Notes: generated by a model not told the origin, from the letters alone. A stretch of DNA of 64,000 nucleotides from Sipunculus nudus (GCA_026874595.1 CM049307.1:33648862-33712861); one strand, 5' to 3'. Positions 38,775 to 46,844 are shown, numbered from the stretch's first letter. Translations and numbers: made by a program.

Positions 38775-39117
38775 ATTATAATATGGTTAATATAAATACA
38801 AGTAAGAGTTTAAATCACCAAAAAATGAGATAATAACCATGTCATGACAGGAATCAATTTAACATGATTTTCCCATCTTTCGTTGTAGAAAGCCAGGATT
38901 TGCATACATATTAAGTAAATATATATTCAACTTTGTTTGCAGATATATTAATTACTTTGCAACCAAGACAAGTCCAACAGAACACATCCTTGACCTTTGG
39001 GAGGCACGGCACCACCAGGATGAGAGCGCGTTGACAGAGCTAATGAACACGCTAAGAGTTATGGGCCGCATGGATGCTGCAGGGCTGCTGGAGAAGGAAT
39101 TGGGTCCATGGTTATAG
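1993..39117 (+). CDS. UNC5: UNC5-family netrin receptor, 5'-truncated by the window, 19 exons
   Basis: Join: 1993-2096, 3854-4034, 8245-8412, 9739-9774, 10832-10993, 11417-11497, 12147-12200, 14750-14788, 20790-20945, 21911-21940, 22376-22762, 27716-27817, 29879-30045, 30415-30651, 34626-34772, 37544-37714, 38053-38159, 38349-38450, 38943-39117. Every border is GT/AG and phases agree throughout, giving 867 codons plus a stop after a split first codon. Domains in partial-protein residues: Ig2 about 1-95, TSP1-1 95-150, TSP1-2 163-216, linker 217-283, membrane helix 284-309, acidic juxtamembrane region 327-450, ZU5 about 450-570, UPA about 590-735, death domain about 777-860. Known for the family: UNC5 is a plasma-membrane receptor for netrin, mediating axon repulsion with DCC and acting as a dependence receptor that can trigger apoptosis. 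Ig1, signal peptide and promoter are missing because the gene starts left of the window. The paralogue cannot be assigned; invertebrates usually have one UNC5 gene. Confidence 0.97.
2097..3853. other. UNC5 intron, nothing recognised
   Basis: AT-rich sequence without a recognisable exon, repeat family or RNA gene. Confidence 0.6.
3854..4034 (+). CDS. UNC5: UNC5 exon: rest of second Ig domain
   Basis: The exon follows a CATTACAG acceptor and ends in a phase-1 GTAAGT donor. It encodes [11 protein letters not shown], which carries the core Ig tryptophan, then [17 protein letters not shown] with the second Ig cysteine. NYT is a possible N-glycosylation site. It ends in LTVY, the last Ig strand. 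This matches the UNC5 Ig2 exon closely. Confidence 0.95.
7858..8039 (-). mobile_element. tRNA-derived SINE
   Basis: On the minus strand the head reads GGCAGGACAGAGCCTAGTGG, followed by TTAAG. This gives a pol III A-box-like segment (complement of 8018-8030). A B-box-like GGAGCCGATTCCCAC follows (complement of 7988-8002), at tRNA-like spacing. A non-tRNA body runs on to about 7858. This is the layout of tRNA-derived SINEs in invertebrates. Confidence 0.7.
8046..8170 (-). mobile_element. Second, more diverged SINE copy, head to tail with the first
   Basis: Its 'tctggattt', 'gcacag' and 'agaagtcat' blocks repeat those of the copy at 7858-8039 in the same order, and 'ctccataatctagagcc' matches the SINE head. 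It is shortened and decayed. Confidence 0.5.
8245..8412 (+). CDS. UNC5: UNC5 exon: first thrombospondin type 1 repeat
   Basis: A phase 1-1 exon of 168 nt. It encodes [14 protein letters not shown], the WxxWxxW stretch typical of C-mannosylated TSP1 repeats, then CGRG and RKRTRTC, with all six cysteines of the fold. Its symmetric phases mean the whole repeat could be skipped in frame. A tRNA-derived SINE pair ends about 75 bp upstream. Confidence 0.96.
8413..9738. other. UNC5 intron, nothing recognised
   Basis: AT-rich; no repeat family, exon or RNA gene seen. Confidence 0.6.
9739..9774 (+). CDS. UNC5: UNC5 microexon between the two TSP1 repeats (36 nt)
   Basis: The acceptor is CACGACAG and the donor GTAAGG. 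In frame it adds [12 protein letters not shown], a polar Ser/Thr/Asn-rich linker between the TSP1 repeats. It is phase 1 on both sides. The UNC5 proteins I know join the two repeats directly, so this exon is probably optional. It is supported by splice sites and frame only, not homology. Confidence 0.72.
9775..10831. other. UNC5 intron, nothing recognised
   Basis: AT-rich; nothing supported. Confidence 0.6.
10832..10993 (+). CDS. UNC5: UNC5 exon: second thrombospondin type 1 repeat
   Basis: A phase 1-1 exon after a TATTTTAG acceptor, with a GTGAGG donor. It encodes [21 protein letters not shown] and [15 protein letters not shown], a complete TSP1 repeat. NCT is a possible N-glycosylation site. 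Like the first repeat it opens with the VNGGWS signature. Confidence 0.95.
10994..11416. other. UNC5 intron, nothing recognised
   Basis: Short intron without recognisable content. Confidence 0.6.
11417..11497 (+). CDS. UNC5: UNC5 extracellular juxtamembrane exon (81 nt)
   Basis: The exon follows a TATCCACAG acceptor and is phase 1-1. It encodes [20 protein letters not shown] and then a Gly/Lys-rich tail. It sits where UNC5 proteins have the stalk after the second TSP1 repeat. No known domain is visible. Splice sites and frame are good. Confidence 0.8.
11498..12146. other. UNC5 intron, nothing recognised
   Basis: AT-rich; nothing supported. Confidence 0.6.
12147..12200 (+). CDS. UNC5: UNC5 juxtamembrane microexon (54 nt)
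   Basis: Acceptor TTTAATAAG, donor GTAAGT, phase 1-1. It encodes [18 protein letters not shown], a basic stretch containing the furin-like run RRSR in the extracellular stalk. The pyrimidine tract is moderate. The exon keeps the frame whether included or skipped. Confidence 0.72.
12201..14749. other. UNC5 intron, nothing recognised
   Basis: ORFs of 66-97 codons on both strands at 13.1-14.5 kb show no domain or splice context. A T10 tract lies near 14381. Confidence 0.55.
14750..14788 (+). CDS. UNC5: UNC5 juxtamembrane microexon (39 nt)
   Basis: Acceptor TGGTCTGCAG, donor GTAAGT, phase 1-1. It encodes [13 protein letters not shown], an acidic stretch just outside the membrane. It lies at the place where vertebrate UNC5B has a regulated skippable exon between TSP1 and the membrane helix (family knowledge). 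That it is alternative here is inference. Confidence 0.75.
14789..20789. other. Large UNC5 intron before the transmembrane exon
   Basis: The longest intron seen in this gene, about 6 kb. It contains two less AT-rich, complex blocks (16600-17060 and 17690-18130) that look like candidate regulatory DNA, and a (TATAA)-type low-complexity run at 17429-17490. Additional cassette exons cannot be excluded. Confidence 0.5.
16850..16862 (+). promoter_or_regulatory. CTCF-like core motif
   Basis: CCACTAGGTGGCT matches the first 12 positions of the bilaterian CTCF core CCASYAGRKGGC. Motif match only; occupancy is unknown. Confidence 0.35.
20790..20945 (+). CDS. UNC5: UNC5 exon: transmembrane helix
   Basis: The exon follows a GTTTTTCAG acceptor. 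It encodes a short polar stretch, then [18 protein letters not shown] continuing to a VRRK stop-transfer end, about 26 hydrophobic residues. This is the single membrane span. Phase 1-1, donor GTAATG. Confidence 0.95.
20946..21910. other. UNC5 intron, nothing recognised
   Basis: A 122-codon minus-strand ORF at 21429-21797 overlaps an open frame on the other strand and has no recognisable domain; I do not call it a gene. Confidence 0.5.
21911..21940 (+). CDS. UNC5: UNC5 cytoplasmic microexon (30 nt)
   Basis: The acceptor is CTTATTTCAG and the donor GTAAGT. In frame it encodes [10 protein letters not shown], charged, just inside the membrane. It is phase 1 on both sides, so optional in principle. 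Confidence 0.75.
21941..22375. other. UNC5 intron, nothing recognised
   Basis: Short AT-rich intron without recognisable content. Confidence 0.6.
22376..22762 (+). CDS. UNC5: UNC5 exon: acidic juxtamembrane region leading into ZU5
   Basis: The largest internal exon at 387 nt, phase 1-1. It carries an acidic run of five aspartates before lysine (residues 356-360), a Pro-rich stretch (GPPCPPA) and a Ser-rich low-complexity part. It ends with [20 protein letters not shown], which is the conserved entry to the UNC5 ZU5 domain. Reading through the donor at 22763 meets a stop at 22801. Confidence 0.93.
22763..24735. other. UNC5 intron, left part
   Basis: Between the acidic exon and the Helentron-like element. 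Nothing recognised apart from the in-frame intronic stop at 22801. Confidence 0.55.
24736..26759 (+). mobile_element. Helentron-associated (pearl/HINE-like) element with 289-bp tandem core
   Basis: Left end: 'gtatccccagaca' (24736-24748), which folds with 'gggatac' to form a small terminal hairpin around ACAAAG. Right end: an exact inverted copy at 26716-26728, then a hairpin with 7-bp arms (26731-26747), then CTAG (26756-26759) before T. The element is flanked by T on both sides. The asymmetric inverted repeat, tandem core and 3' hairpin are the published hallmarks of Helentron-associated elements, including the 'pearl' repeats of bivalves. There is no Rep/helicase ORF, so it is non-autonomous. 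A 14-G run lies at 26695-26708. Confidence 0.75.
25300..26580 (+). repeat. Tandem core of the element, about 289-bp period, two related half-units
   Basis: The block 'catgaggtcaaaggtcaagg' recurs near 25386, 25676, 25965, 26252 and 26540. A related half-unit, 'cacaaggtcaaaggtgaagg', alternates with it. Each half-unit carries direct AGGTCA repeats. Confidence 0.85.
26760..27715. other. UNC5 intron, right part, with an unexplained minus-strand ORF
   Basis: Contains the 150-codon open frame described separately; otherwise nothing recognised. Confidence 0.5.
26986..27438 (-). CDS. Unrecognised 150-aa ORF with a signal-peptide-like start; may be chance
   Basis: The longest uninterrupted ORF of the window, on the strand opposite UNC5 and inside its intron. 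The N-terminus [20 protein letters not shown] looks like a short secretion signal. The body has a few cysteines and no domain I recognise. There is no clear promoter. In sequence this AT-rich, one ORF of this length in 64 kb is within reach of chance, so the call is weak. Confidence 0.2.
   Translation of the reverse strand: MGLKHVFFIILSITYGRGMCSASDLRLQNMSSPYSHISNTAQVSTHTTVSSCTALGGSYTLTDKNCMCKEEWKDPVIIIFLTPIKASPPKSIQQITDQGKQIYELFSHSDIKTSPETLSVLNFARGIRAYSVAQFTVQISILRSGHCKFS
27716..27817 (+). CDS. UNC5: UNC5 exon: ZU5 domain, first part
   Basis: The acceptor is GACGCAG. The exon encodes [20 protein letters not shown], the canonical ZU5 opening with VPEGAV, then [14 protein letters not shown]. 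Phase 1-1. It lies about 1 kb downstream of the Helentron-like element in the preceding intron. Confidence 0.95.
27818..29878. other. UNC5 intron within ZU5
   Basis: Mostly AT-rich. The segment 29020-29480 is less AT-rich and more complex and may be regulatory. The minus-strand ORF there (29165-29467) has no recognisable domain. Confidence 0.5.
29879..30045 (+). CDS. UNC5: UNC5 exon: ZU5 domain, second part
   Basis: The exon follows TTATTTTCAG and encodes [20 protein letters not shown], then [16 protein letters not shown], matching the ZU5 core (GP...L.KPV.l.f.HCA). It ends on a codon boundary, where the exon phases change from 1 to 0. Confidence 0.95.
30046..30414. other. UNC5 intron, nothing recognised
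   Basis: Short intron with a poly-T acceptor tract. Confidence 0.6.
30415..30651 (+). CDS. UNC5: UNC5 exon: end of ZU5 and start of UPA
   Basis: A 79-codon phase 0-0 exon. It contains [11 protein letters not shown], the tyrosine-rich ZU5/UPA junction seen in UNC5 proteins, and [20 protein letters not shown] followed by [10 protein letters not shown], the start of the UPA domain. The donor is GTGTGT. Confidence 0.96.
30652..34625. other. UNC5 intron within UPA
   Basis: About 4 kb. Positions 31500-32900 are less AT-rich than the rest. No exon, repeat family or RNA gene is recognised. Confidence 0.5.
34626..34772 (+). CDS. UNC5: UNC5 exon: UPA domain, middle part
   Basis: A phase 0-0 exon reading [20 protein letters not shown] and then [20 protein letters not shown], as in other UNC5 UPA domains. 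Its donor lies only about 30 bp left of the Helentron-like element starting at 34804. Confidence 0.96.
34872..35592 (+). repeat. Tandem core, four copies of a 180-bp unit
   Basis: The start 'tgtacgga' (tgtacag- in later units) recurs at 34872, 35052, 35232, 35412 and 35593. The spacing is 180, 180, 180 and 181 bp. Units include 'aatgcctgcagatattggcc' and 'gcgtttcgtcc'. Two more diverged units lie at 36580-36900 beyond the nested repeat. Confidence 0.9.
35606..36545 (+). mobile_element. Nested repeat of another family with 300-bp core
   Basis: The head is 'agccctcagc', six bases, then 'gctgatgggct', a terminal hairpin of the same kind as the other elements. A TGTC/CGTC-rich simple stretch follows (35648-35715). 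Then come about three copies of a 300-bp unit containing 'gatatctctaaaa' (near 35744, 36047 and diverged near 36339). The right end is unclear. Confidence 0.6.
36974..37543. other. UNC5 intron after the Helentron-like element
   Basis: AT-rich, with a T17 tract near 37145. Two similar segments ('ctcttttaattcttcttaat'-like at about 37330 and 37447) suggest a small local duplication. Confidence 0.5.
37544..37714 (+). CDS. UNC5: UNC5 exon: UPA domain, last part
   Basis: Begins [10 protein letters not shown], matching the conserved EIPF..iW of UNC5, and continues [20 protein letters not shown]. Phase 0-0, acceptor TTTGACAG, donor GTAAGT. Confidence 0.96.
37715..38052. other. UNC5 intron with a CTCF-like motif
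   Basis: CCTCTAGGTGGCA at 37873-37885 differs from the CTCF core at one position. Otherwise nothing recognised. Confidence 0.4.
38053..38159 (+). CDS. UNC5: UNC5 exon: linker to the death domain
   Basis: Encodes a Ser/Lys-rich linker ([17 protein letters not shown]) and ends QHVFR, with the arginine codon split by the donor. This corresponds to the poorly conserved stretch between UPA and the death domain. Confidence 0.9.
38349..38450 (+). CDS. UNC5: UNC5 exon: death domain, first part
   Basis: Encodes [20 protein letters not shown], then [15 protein letters not shown]. The motif [12 protein letters not shown].LAq.L is the hallmark of the UNC5 death domain. The donor splits the final arginine codon. 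Confidence 0.96.
38451..38942. other. UNC5 intron with a long TA microsatellite
   Basis: The intron before the last exon is dominated by the (TA)n run listed separately. Confidence 0.7.
38709..38768. repeat. (TA)n microsatellite, about 30 units
   Basis: An uninterrupted TA run within the last UNC5 intron. It also produces a false YIYIYI reading frame. Confidence 0.95.
38943..39117 (+). CDS. UNC5: UNC5 terminal coding exon: end of death domain and stop
   Basis: Encodes [20 protein letters not shown] then [18 protein letters not shown], the last helices of the death domain. It ends ELGPWL with a TAG stop at 39115-39117. A long (TA)n microsatellite lies in the intron just before it. Confidence 0.96.
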
Positions 39118-42100
39118 GACTGGACCAGCATCTGTCCCGCTGGTATATGTAATATTAAGCTCACTTACCATGTTCCTTATTTTTGGTGTTGCTACTTTCT
39201 TACATACTGGGCAGGCCCCAAGGGAAAACTCCTGATTGGATCTGAGAAAAAAAAAAATTGACTGCCAAGATAAGGAAACTTATTGTTATCCACGAAGGAC
39301 TGAAGACACTTATTGTTATTGGAATATGATGACAGCATGTTGATGTGTAGTAACCAACTGAAGATCAGATAAATGGCTGGCCAGTGGACTTCAGAAAACT
39401 TAATTTAAATATATTGTTGTGAAGAAAAAGGGGACATGGAGCAGTATTATTACAATGAATACAATATGAGCCCCGGTGTTACACCTTATACTCGTGAACA
39501 GATAAAATCCCAGTATGGAGGTAAACATTGGAGACAACCTCATGTCATGCCCAGAAGGCTAATACTTGTGATACAGAACACAATATCAGTATTATACATG
39601 GTTCCTCTAGAAACCTGTTAAGGAATACTGCTAGAGGATTATGAGACATTATTTACTGATATTCACTTGGTTATTTATCACAAGGACTGAAGGCACTACT
39701 GCCCCTGATTGGCTGGGCCAAGTATCTTGATGTTTTGTTTCAGATATTGATTTCCATCAACAGGAAAGACGTTTTTGACATGTTATTATTTTGTTGCAGT
39801 CTGCACAAATTTTGTCCAAGCATAATGGAAAATGTGTAAAGCTTGGCTGTAAATATAAACTGGCTCTTGGTTGGAGGAGTCATATTTTATGCTAATAAAT
39901 ACTGCAGCAAAGGCAAAGCTTTACAGTGATCAGTTAGATGGATAGACTGAAGGATAAGTTTGCTTTTATTGTTTAGAATGCACAAATTGGACAGCTTAAG
40001 CATAATACTGACTGGTATTTTGTGAGATGATGTAGGTGTTTTTGTGTTAAGAAGTTGGAAGAGAAAAAGAAAATGCTAGTGCATGTGGCAAATCTTAGTT
40101 TGTACATGTGTTTAAAGGATTAAAATGAGCTGCATTCAATATGTTTGCATCAAGATTTTTAAAACTAGTTTCCTTTATTATTTCTTCTGGGCTGACCTTT
40201 CAGTGTGACCAGAGGTCAAAGTCATGAAGAATTATGAGGCAAAGGATAAGTTGCTGAATATTGAACCAGGAGTAAAGAATGCTTTGTTATAAAACTTAGG
40301 TTCATTGTGATTATATAAAATATATTCACCATGGACAGATAGTAACATTTATATTTTGCTGTTTTTGTATACTGATATTCAAGGTGCTGTGAGCATTCTA
40401 ATCAAGATTTGTGAAATATACAGAGGTGTGACAACTCAAGATATGTGACATATAATGGAGATGTGACAACTTAAGTTTTGTGACATATACTAGAGATGTG
40501 GCAACTCAAGATATGTGACATATACTAGAGATGTGACAACTCCAGATATGTGACATATACAGAGGTTTGACAGCTCAGGATAATTGTGACATACAGAGGT
40601 GTGACAAATTTCTTTATTGTTCATTTATTGAGCTGCACCAAACCCTAATAAGGAGTAATGGGTGTGGTTTGTTGTGTGATGCTAACTTTTATATAACTGT
40701 AATTGGATGGAAAGAATATTAAAATGACTGACTGGAAATGGCTGGTGTGGGAGGATTCTTCATGTGGCATTGTTGCTGATGTGGAAACTAATCATAACAC
40801 AATAATACAATAAAACAGGGAGATGAGATAATAAACAAGGTTTGTTCTCAGTTAATGTTACAACTATTACTTTTGATTTGGATAAGAAGGATTAATTTCT
40901 TAAAATGGTTCAACCATATGGGACAGTTTCTTGTTACTGTGTGTCAGCAAATGGATTGGTAGCCATTACATTAAATGTTTATATGGGGATTTAAATTTAG
41001 ATAATATAAAAGAGGATATAAGCAAAAGTGGCCACACACTTGTGTATTGTTGTCAGTAAAAGACATATAATGTGTGTTAATCAGTGAAGTTCAGTGGATA
41101 TGTTTATGTGTTTAAAGTGCACCCATTTCACATTTTGGACCAGCCTTGTGGTATGATGATTTTGGTGCATTTTTGATTTTTAGTGGTGCCCTGGTGCTAT
41201 TAAACAGGGGCATTATTGCCAATCAACAAGCATGAAGGCAACAAGAGCTTTCAGAGGGCCAATCTACATTGAATTTCTTATGCCTTCATTAATATACCTC
41301 ATTTTATATGACATCACATTTTTCATGAGGGAGGGTTATAGTTTTTATGTCACATACACATAGAAAGGAAAAGTGGTGAGATACTCTGCAGGACTGAAAA
41401 ATGATGTATGAAACACATGATGGATTTCAGACCTTGACCTGCCTTCAGCAATTCTGGAAATTCTTTAGTTTCATAATACTGGAAAGCATGACTATATGTT
41501 TCTGTTTGTTGCAACACTTAAATCAGCATGATGTTATCATAATATAAGTAATTATGAGTAATCATAATAGTTTATACAAAAAATGATATATATATTGTAT
41601 AAACATCTATAGAGACATCCACATAATTAAAGCCATTATAGTATGCACATTTAATGTGCGACATACAAGCAACAATTTACATCTTTTGTCAATAGCCAGC
41701 TTGCATTAAATGTTTGTACATATTCATATAATTTCAAAATGCGACAAAACTAATCTCTTTTCTAAACTAACAGGCTCAAAAGATGTTTGAACTTGCTGCT
41801 GTGTAATTTATAACTAAACTTTACTCACAATAGATGTTTAATCATGTTATACCACTGTACTTGGCATAGGCATTTGATGTACTACTATAGTTGTTGATTT
41901 ATACACATTGGGACTGTGTCCCCCTAATCCTTTGTCTGGAGGGTCAGTGTGACAGTTTTTACATACACTTTCTAGTATCTTTTTCTACATCACCTTGATC
42001 TATGCCATCACCGTGCTATCTTATCTAGAGTTATCTAAATCTCTTTATCAGGAAGTGAGATTGGTGAGACTAATGCACAATTTCAAATGGTGCTCCCCTA

Positions 42101-43660
42101 AACCGAAGTCCTGTAGGTGTAGGAGTCCTGTCGTATTGGTCAGCATCTGTTTTATATGAAGAAATGTCAAATTTTTAATTATATATAAAGAGCTACTGTG
42201 GTGTTCAACTTTGGAGGCTCAGTTTGGAACATAAAATAAAATCTGAAACTGTTAAACGTTGCAAATACAATTAATTACCCCATAGAAGATTCAATAAGTA
42301 GTCACTCGTATCATACATAAAATAATATTTTGCTAAATCAAAAATATAAAATCTGTAAATGTAGAAAAAAAAATTGTTCAGATATTTCATTATTATGACA
42401 TTAAATTATTTCTATAAATGTATATTTTAAATGTAGGCCTGCTTGTAGGGGACTCAGTATAATGACCATGTCTGTATTGTAAATATGAGTACTCGCTTAA
42501 ACTCTCGCTTTTCTTGTCTTTCTAAAAGAGTAACCATAGTTAGCTGCTTTAGGGCCAAATGTGTCTCTTATATCTTGCTGATCAAGTGACAGTGATGCAG
42601 TCTTTGAGGTTCTCACAGCCTTAATTAAATATATTTCATTTTTTTTTTATTTTCCAAAGGTAAACACTGGTAAAGTTGCAAGTTGGGCATAATCAGTAAG
42701 CTCTTTGAATTTACGATCATATAGGTGTTATGTGACTTCTGTTAAGATTTTTTCTAATCCGACATTCCTGCACTGTAGAATGTTTGTTTATCATAGTGCC
42801 TGCTATATCCTAGTTTGAGATGCCATTTGCACAGGTTAAGGTGTCCTTTGCAGTGTTTTATGGAGTATATTCACTGTATATTAGTGCATTGCAACCATTC
42901 ATATGTATATTTGGTGAAAGTGGTGTAAATGCTACCAATTTTCTGTGGAGCTTCTCCTGGTTTTAGCAGGTGTTATTTTATGTTATCTGTATGAATAAAA
43001 TTAAAGACAGGTAAATGAATGCTGCATATTAAGCTGCAAACAAAATTACAGATTTTATTATATTATTTCCCCTCAGCTTTTTCCAGGAAGAGTAAATAAT
43101 TAATGGTGGAAATATTGAAATATTATGACATTCTTATGCATAAATTCATTTAACGTCTTTTCTGTTAGACTTCATTTTTTAACTAGATATTAGCATGAGG
43201 AAATAAAAGACAAACCGAACATCAGCATTGGGAAATAAAAGACACATATGATTCCTGTTGTGTAGAAATGTGCTAATATTACATGTTTCTAGCAGGGCAA
43301 AAATCTGGTTGGAACCTTCCAATCAGATTCCAGATCACAAACTCTATGCAAAGTGGTTTAATATAAAGTATTCAAGTTGCGCATACTGTTTAAGGGTAGT
43401 AATTTTATAATGTTTTATAAAAAAAGGAAACATTTGTTACCAATGTACATAAATGTCCACCTTGGTGTTTTTCTGATGTAAATGCATGCATACATATACA
43501 TCCCTACTGTTTGGCTTCTGATACATTTATATATATAGCCCCATGCATTCACCCAATATAACACCATGTATTTTATGTCTCATCCCATGTGCCGTAGACG
43601 TAGGATCCATGTGGAAAACATTGTTATGTACATATGAAGACAATAAATATGGATATTATG
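39118..43660 (+). other. Probable UNC5 3' UTR and downstream flank
   Basis: No coding exon is visible. AATAAA signals occur at 39894-39899, 42994-42999 and 43642-43647, so the 3' UTR could be about 0.8, 3.9 or 4.5 kb. Position 40405-40607 is a 48-bp tandem repeat. The true end cannot be decided from sequence alone. Confidence 0.5.
40405..40607 (+). repeat. Tandem repeat, about 48-bp unit, in the UNC5 3' UTR
   Basis: About four to five imperfect units built on 'agatgtgacaactcaagata' and 'tgtgacatatacta'. They begin at the gtgacaactc motif near 40427 and continue to 40607. Units differ by a few bases. Confidence 0.8.
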
Positions 43661-43860
43661 TATCCACTGTCTAATGTTATACCTGTTATGTCTTGGATGT
43701 TTGGAGTGTGCCCAGTTTAGCGAGAAAACTGTTCTTGAAAGTGGACTCCTTTACCACCTAGCTCACCTGATTAGACATAATTGAAGTTGAAATTCATTAA
43801 ATTGACGGCACGTTGTCAAGTGTCTTAACCAGAATATATATATGATTTCCATGGGTGCTG

Positions 43861-43862
<2 letters not shown>

Positions 43863-43925
<63 letters not shown>
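43863..43925. repeat. Compound (TA)n(GA)n microsatellite
   Basis: About 16 TA units followed by about 15 GA units, just downstream of the last candidate UNC5 polyadenylation signal. Confidence 0.95.
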
Positions 43926-43930
<5 letters not shown>

Positions 43931-45050
43931 TAAATTTTGCAGTCAGGTCGTCTCAAGTTTTAATATCCAGAACAAACCCATAAACACATGGCCCTGTAGT
44001 TTGTTGCAGTACTTAATACTGCATGGTTTCAAAATGAGATTTTGACAATGAAAAAAACACACGTAACCAGTATGGTGGTGGGTTGCATATGTACGATCGG
44101 AAGTTGAAAAGTCATTAGTAGCAAAACCCCCCTTTGCAAAACTTGTTTCATCTGACTTGCTGCCATAACCCTTGTTGGATGTTATTTGGATTAATTTGTC
44201 GGGACCCGACATGTTATAAACACGAGGATATAATCGAAATTAATAGCCTGTGTGTGGTATGGTTTGTGTTATATGGTCTGTCTTTATAAAATAAAGTTCA
44301 AGGAATTATTTTTATTTAATAGACGTCAAATATGGGAATAGTATCCTTTAAAGTTTTACTTTTTCAAAGATTACGAAACATTAAAGAGACAATGGACGCA
44401 TATATCGTTAGATGGAATACTATGCTAGGTTTAATATTATATTCTACGGTGTGTAATAAACTTTAAATCAACTTTCAATATTATTTCCAGTGAATGGGTA
44501 TCAACGATTGTACCGCGTGTGCGGATTGCTATTTAGTACGATCATCCACCAACAGAGGTCAGCAAAGGATGGCAAGATATCACAGTACCTTCCTTTTCAG
44601 GATTAAAATACTTTTAAACGATTTTTACGTTAATTATATTTTAAACATGACAAGGAAAAGGAGGTTAAAGGGAGTAAAGTGCATATATATTTCGTCGGCT
44701 TGAAAACGGTTATTATTCCAACTGTGTTATTTCTGAATTCTAACTGATCTGAACGTGTGGGTACGCCAAGACATGTCTCCAATATTTAAGACTCTATCGG
44801 TCCTATGGCTTATGTGTTTTGCCTGTTGTTGCACCTGTGGAAATACGAGAGGACGTTTCAAGTAGTTCTCGGCGCCGAATTCAAATATGAGAAATATATT
44901 TGTCATTTAGAACATTTGGTAAGGGTACATATTAACATGGTTAATCCAATCTCCTTGAACATTCTGAAAAAGTGCCTGGTCCAGAAATTCGAGAACCGGG
45001 GTGGGGGTGGGGGCACTAATACTAGGTTACCGGTTGATGCAGGTACCAGG

Positions 45051-45054
<4 letters not shown>
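43926..45054. other. Intergenic, nothing recognised
   Basis: Several short ORFs without domains. A perfect small palindrome (tgtcggg-a-cccgaca) lies at 44197-44211. Confidence 0.5.
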
Positions 45055-45121
<67 letters not shown>

Positions 45122-45155
45122 ATATTATATATATATATAATATTATATATATAAT
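45055..45155. repeat. (TA)n microsatellite with ATATT variants
   Basis: A long TA run to about 45110, followed by TA-rich degenerate units. Confidence 0.95.
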
Positions 45156-45798
45156 TGTTACGCAATATATTTTCAAACTATGAAACAAAAATTTTAGCCC
45201 ATATGAATAAAATCTTGAGCCATGCTTTATTTGAGTCAAGTAAATTACAGGTACACGGGGAGGGTATTGGATGGGGTCTTCCCTCAGATATTAAGAAATT
45301 TTACAAATATGCAATGTAAAGAGGACATTATGAGGAACAGTTCACAAAATGAAATTATGACGATTTTCAACTATTACTCTCTTAATGTCTTGTCGTAGTC
45401 AAACTTTAGGCGTTTGGGGTTCATGTGTGGCCGGCTATAATATTTATATTTCTTCAAAATCTGGATACAAACTGGAAAGTCCAGCATTCAATTGTTTATA
45501 ACATGTTGATGTCTGTATGGTAAAATGCGCATCAACGTTTACAACTTGCAAAATATCATCTTTAAATATGATACTCGTAGTCAAATAATTGATTTCTTCA
45601 GGTCACATGTTAAACTGCATTTTACCGGCTTCTGTGAACCGGACTAACAGAGCACATGCATGTAGACCATGAGTTCGAGTAGCAGCCGAGGATTCATGAG
45701 AATTTTCGCGATGGACCAAAGCAAAGGCTGGTGTCTGCAGGTAAACATGAAGGCCGTGCCTCACTCACAGGCGAATACGTTTCCTTTTTTAATTTAAT

Positions 45799-45829
<31 letters not shown>

Positions 45830-46109
45830 GGGCTCAGAGTGGACGCAGCAGAGTGTAATAACGGAAAGACTCCCTTCCTCGACTAGAAACATTTGGATGC
45901 AAACATAATCATAGAACTGTTCATTAATTTCCTCAACTTATGATTAGAAAGTAATAAACTGTGGGTAACTGCTAGAGAGTAAAAAAGATATATGAAAAAA
46001 AAGAGAGAAAATTAATTACGAAAGTAACTGGGAAAGAAAACATAAAATTAGAGATGTTATAGCCCAACGGGGGGACGAATAAATAGGCCTATATATGCCT
46101 AAAACTGAA
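45156..46109. other. Intergenic with a 24-G homopolymer
   Basis: A T-tract followed by 24 consecutive G (45809-45832). Nothing else recognised. Confidence 0.6.
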
Positions 46110-46784
46110 GGCCAACTCGAAAATTCGAATCTGTTTTCGGTTTCAGCCACTTTCGGGACCGTTCACTTAACGAAACGAAACGAAACTGGTTTTGGCGAAA
46201 CCATCTCCGGAATTTCGGTTTCGCCAAAATCGTCCACTCGATAACACTAGCAAGATAGCAGCGGTGGACCCAAGTAGTGCAATTTGGTTAATTATTATAT
46301 TAATTGATACTGTTGATGCCTGTCAGAGTTAAATAACTTCAGCAATGATTTAGGTATAAACATTCTTTCGGGAATTTTGAATTCAATGTTCCTGTATAGC
46401 TAAAGATGTGACATAGGTATCTGGTGTGTCAACATCGTGTGACACGTGGATATGTTATAGGACACAGAGAAACAGTCTATTTTCATCATAAATGCAATAT
46501 AATTTAATTGACCAGTCACACAGAGAAACAATCTATTTTCATCATAAATGCAATATAATTTTATTGACCAGTCACAATTTGCTTTCATAATGGTCTCAAT
46601 TTGCTTATGCATGCATGGATATCCAACTTTTGAAAATATTTTATCATTCAATCATTATAAATCATATTAAATAATTCATAAATAAAATGGTCTATTAAAA
46701 CCGAACCGTCAACTTAGACAAGGCGAAACTATACAGATCTGGTTTTCCCGGAACCGAAACCATTTTCGAATTTTCGAGCGGGCC
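46110..46784. mobile_element. Non-autonomous inverted-repeat element (MITE-like), 675 bp
   Basis: The ends 46110-46143 and 46752-46784 are imperfect inverted repeats of about 33 bp around 'ctcgaaaattcgaa'. Inside is a hairpin with perfect 13-bp arms (ttttggcgaaacc / ggtttcgccaaaa, about 46190-46229) and a 57-bp tandem duplication (46461-46575). There is no ORF of note and no clear target duplication. Confidence 0.65.
46461..46575. repeat. 57-bp direct tandem duplication
   Basis: Two nearly identical units, each containing 'ctattttcatcataaatgca' and ending 'ttgaccagtca', inside the MITE-like element. Confidence 0.9.
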
Positions 46785-46844
46785 CTGACATGTTCAGACT
46801 AATTTTAGTACTATAATCAGCCGAAAGAGGGCGGCAAAGGACGG

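Noticed and set aside
38645-38833. ORF with a YIYIYI stretch (also at 43842 and 44805)
   Set aside because: Produced by TA microsatellites.
44197-44211. Perfect 15-bp palindrome tgtcgggacccgaca
   Set aside because: Isolated and short; no partner, gene or repeat gives it a role.
45640-45705. Possible tRNA-like promoter segment around 'gagttcgagtagcag'
   Set aside because: A B-box-like GTTCGAG occurs but no convincing A-box or cloverleaf is visible.
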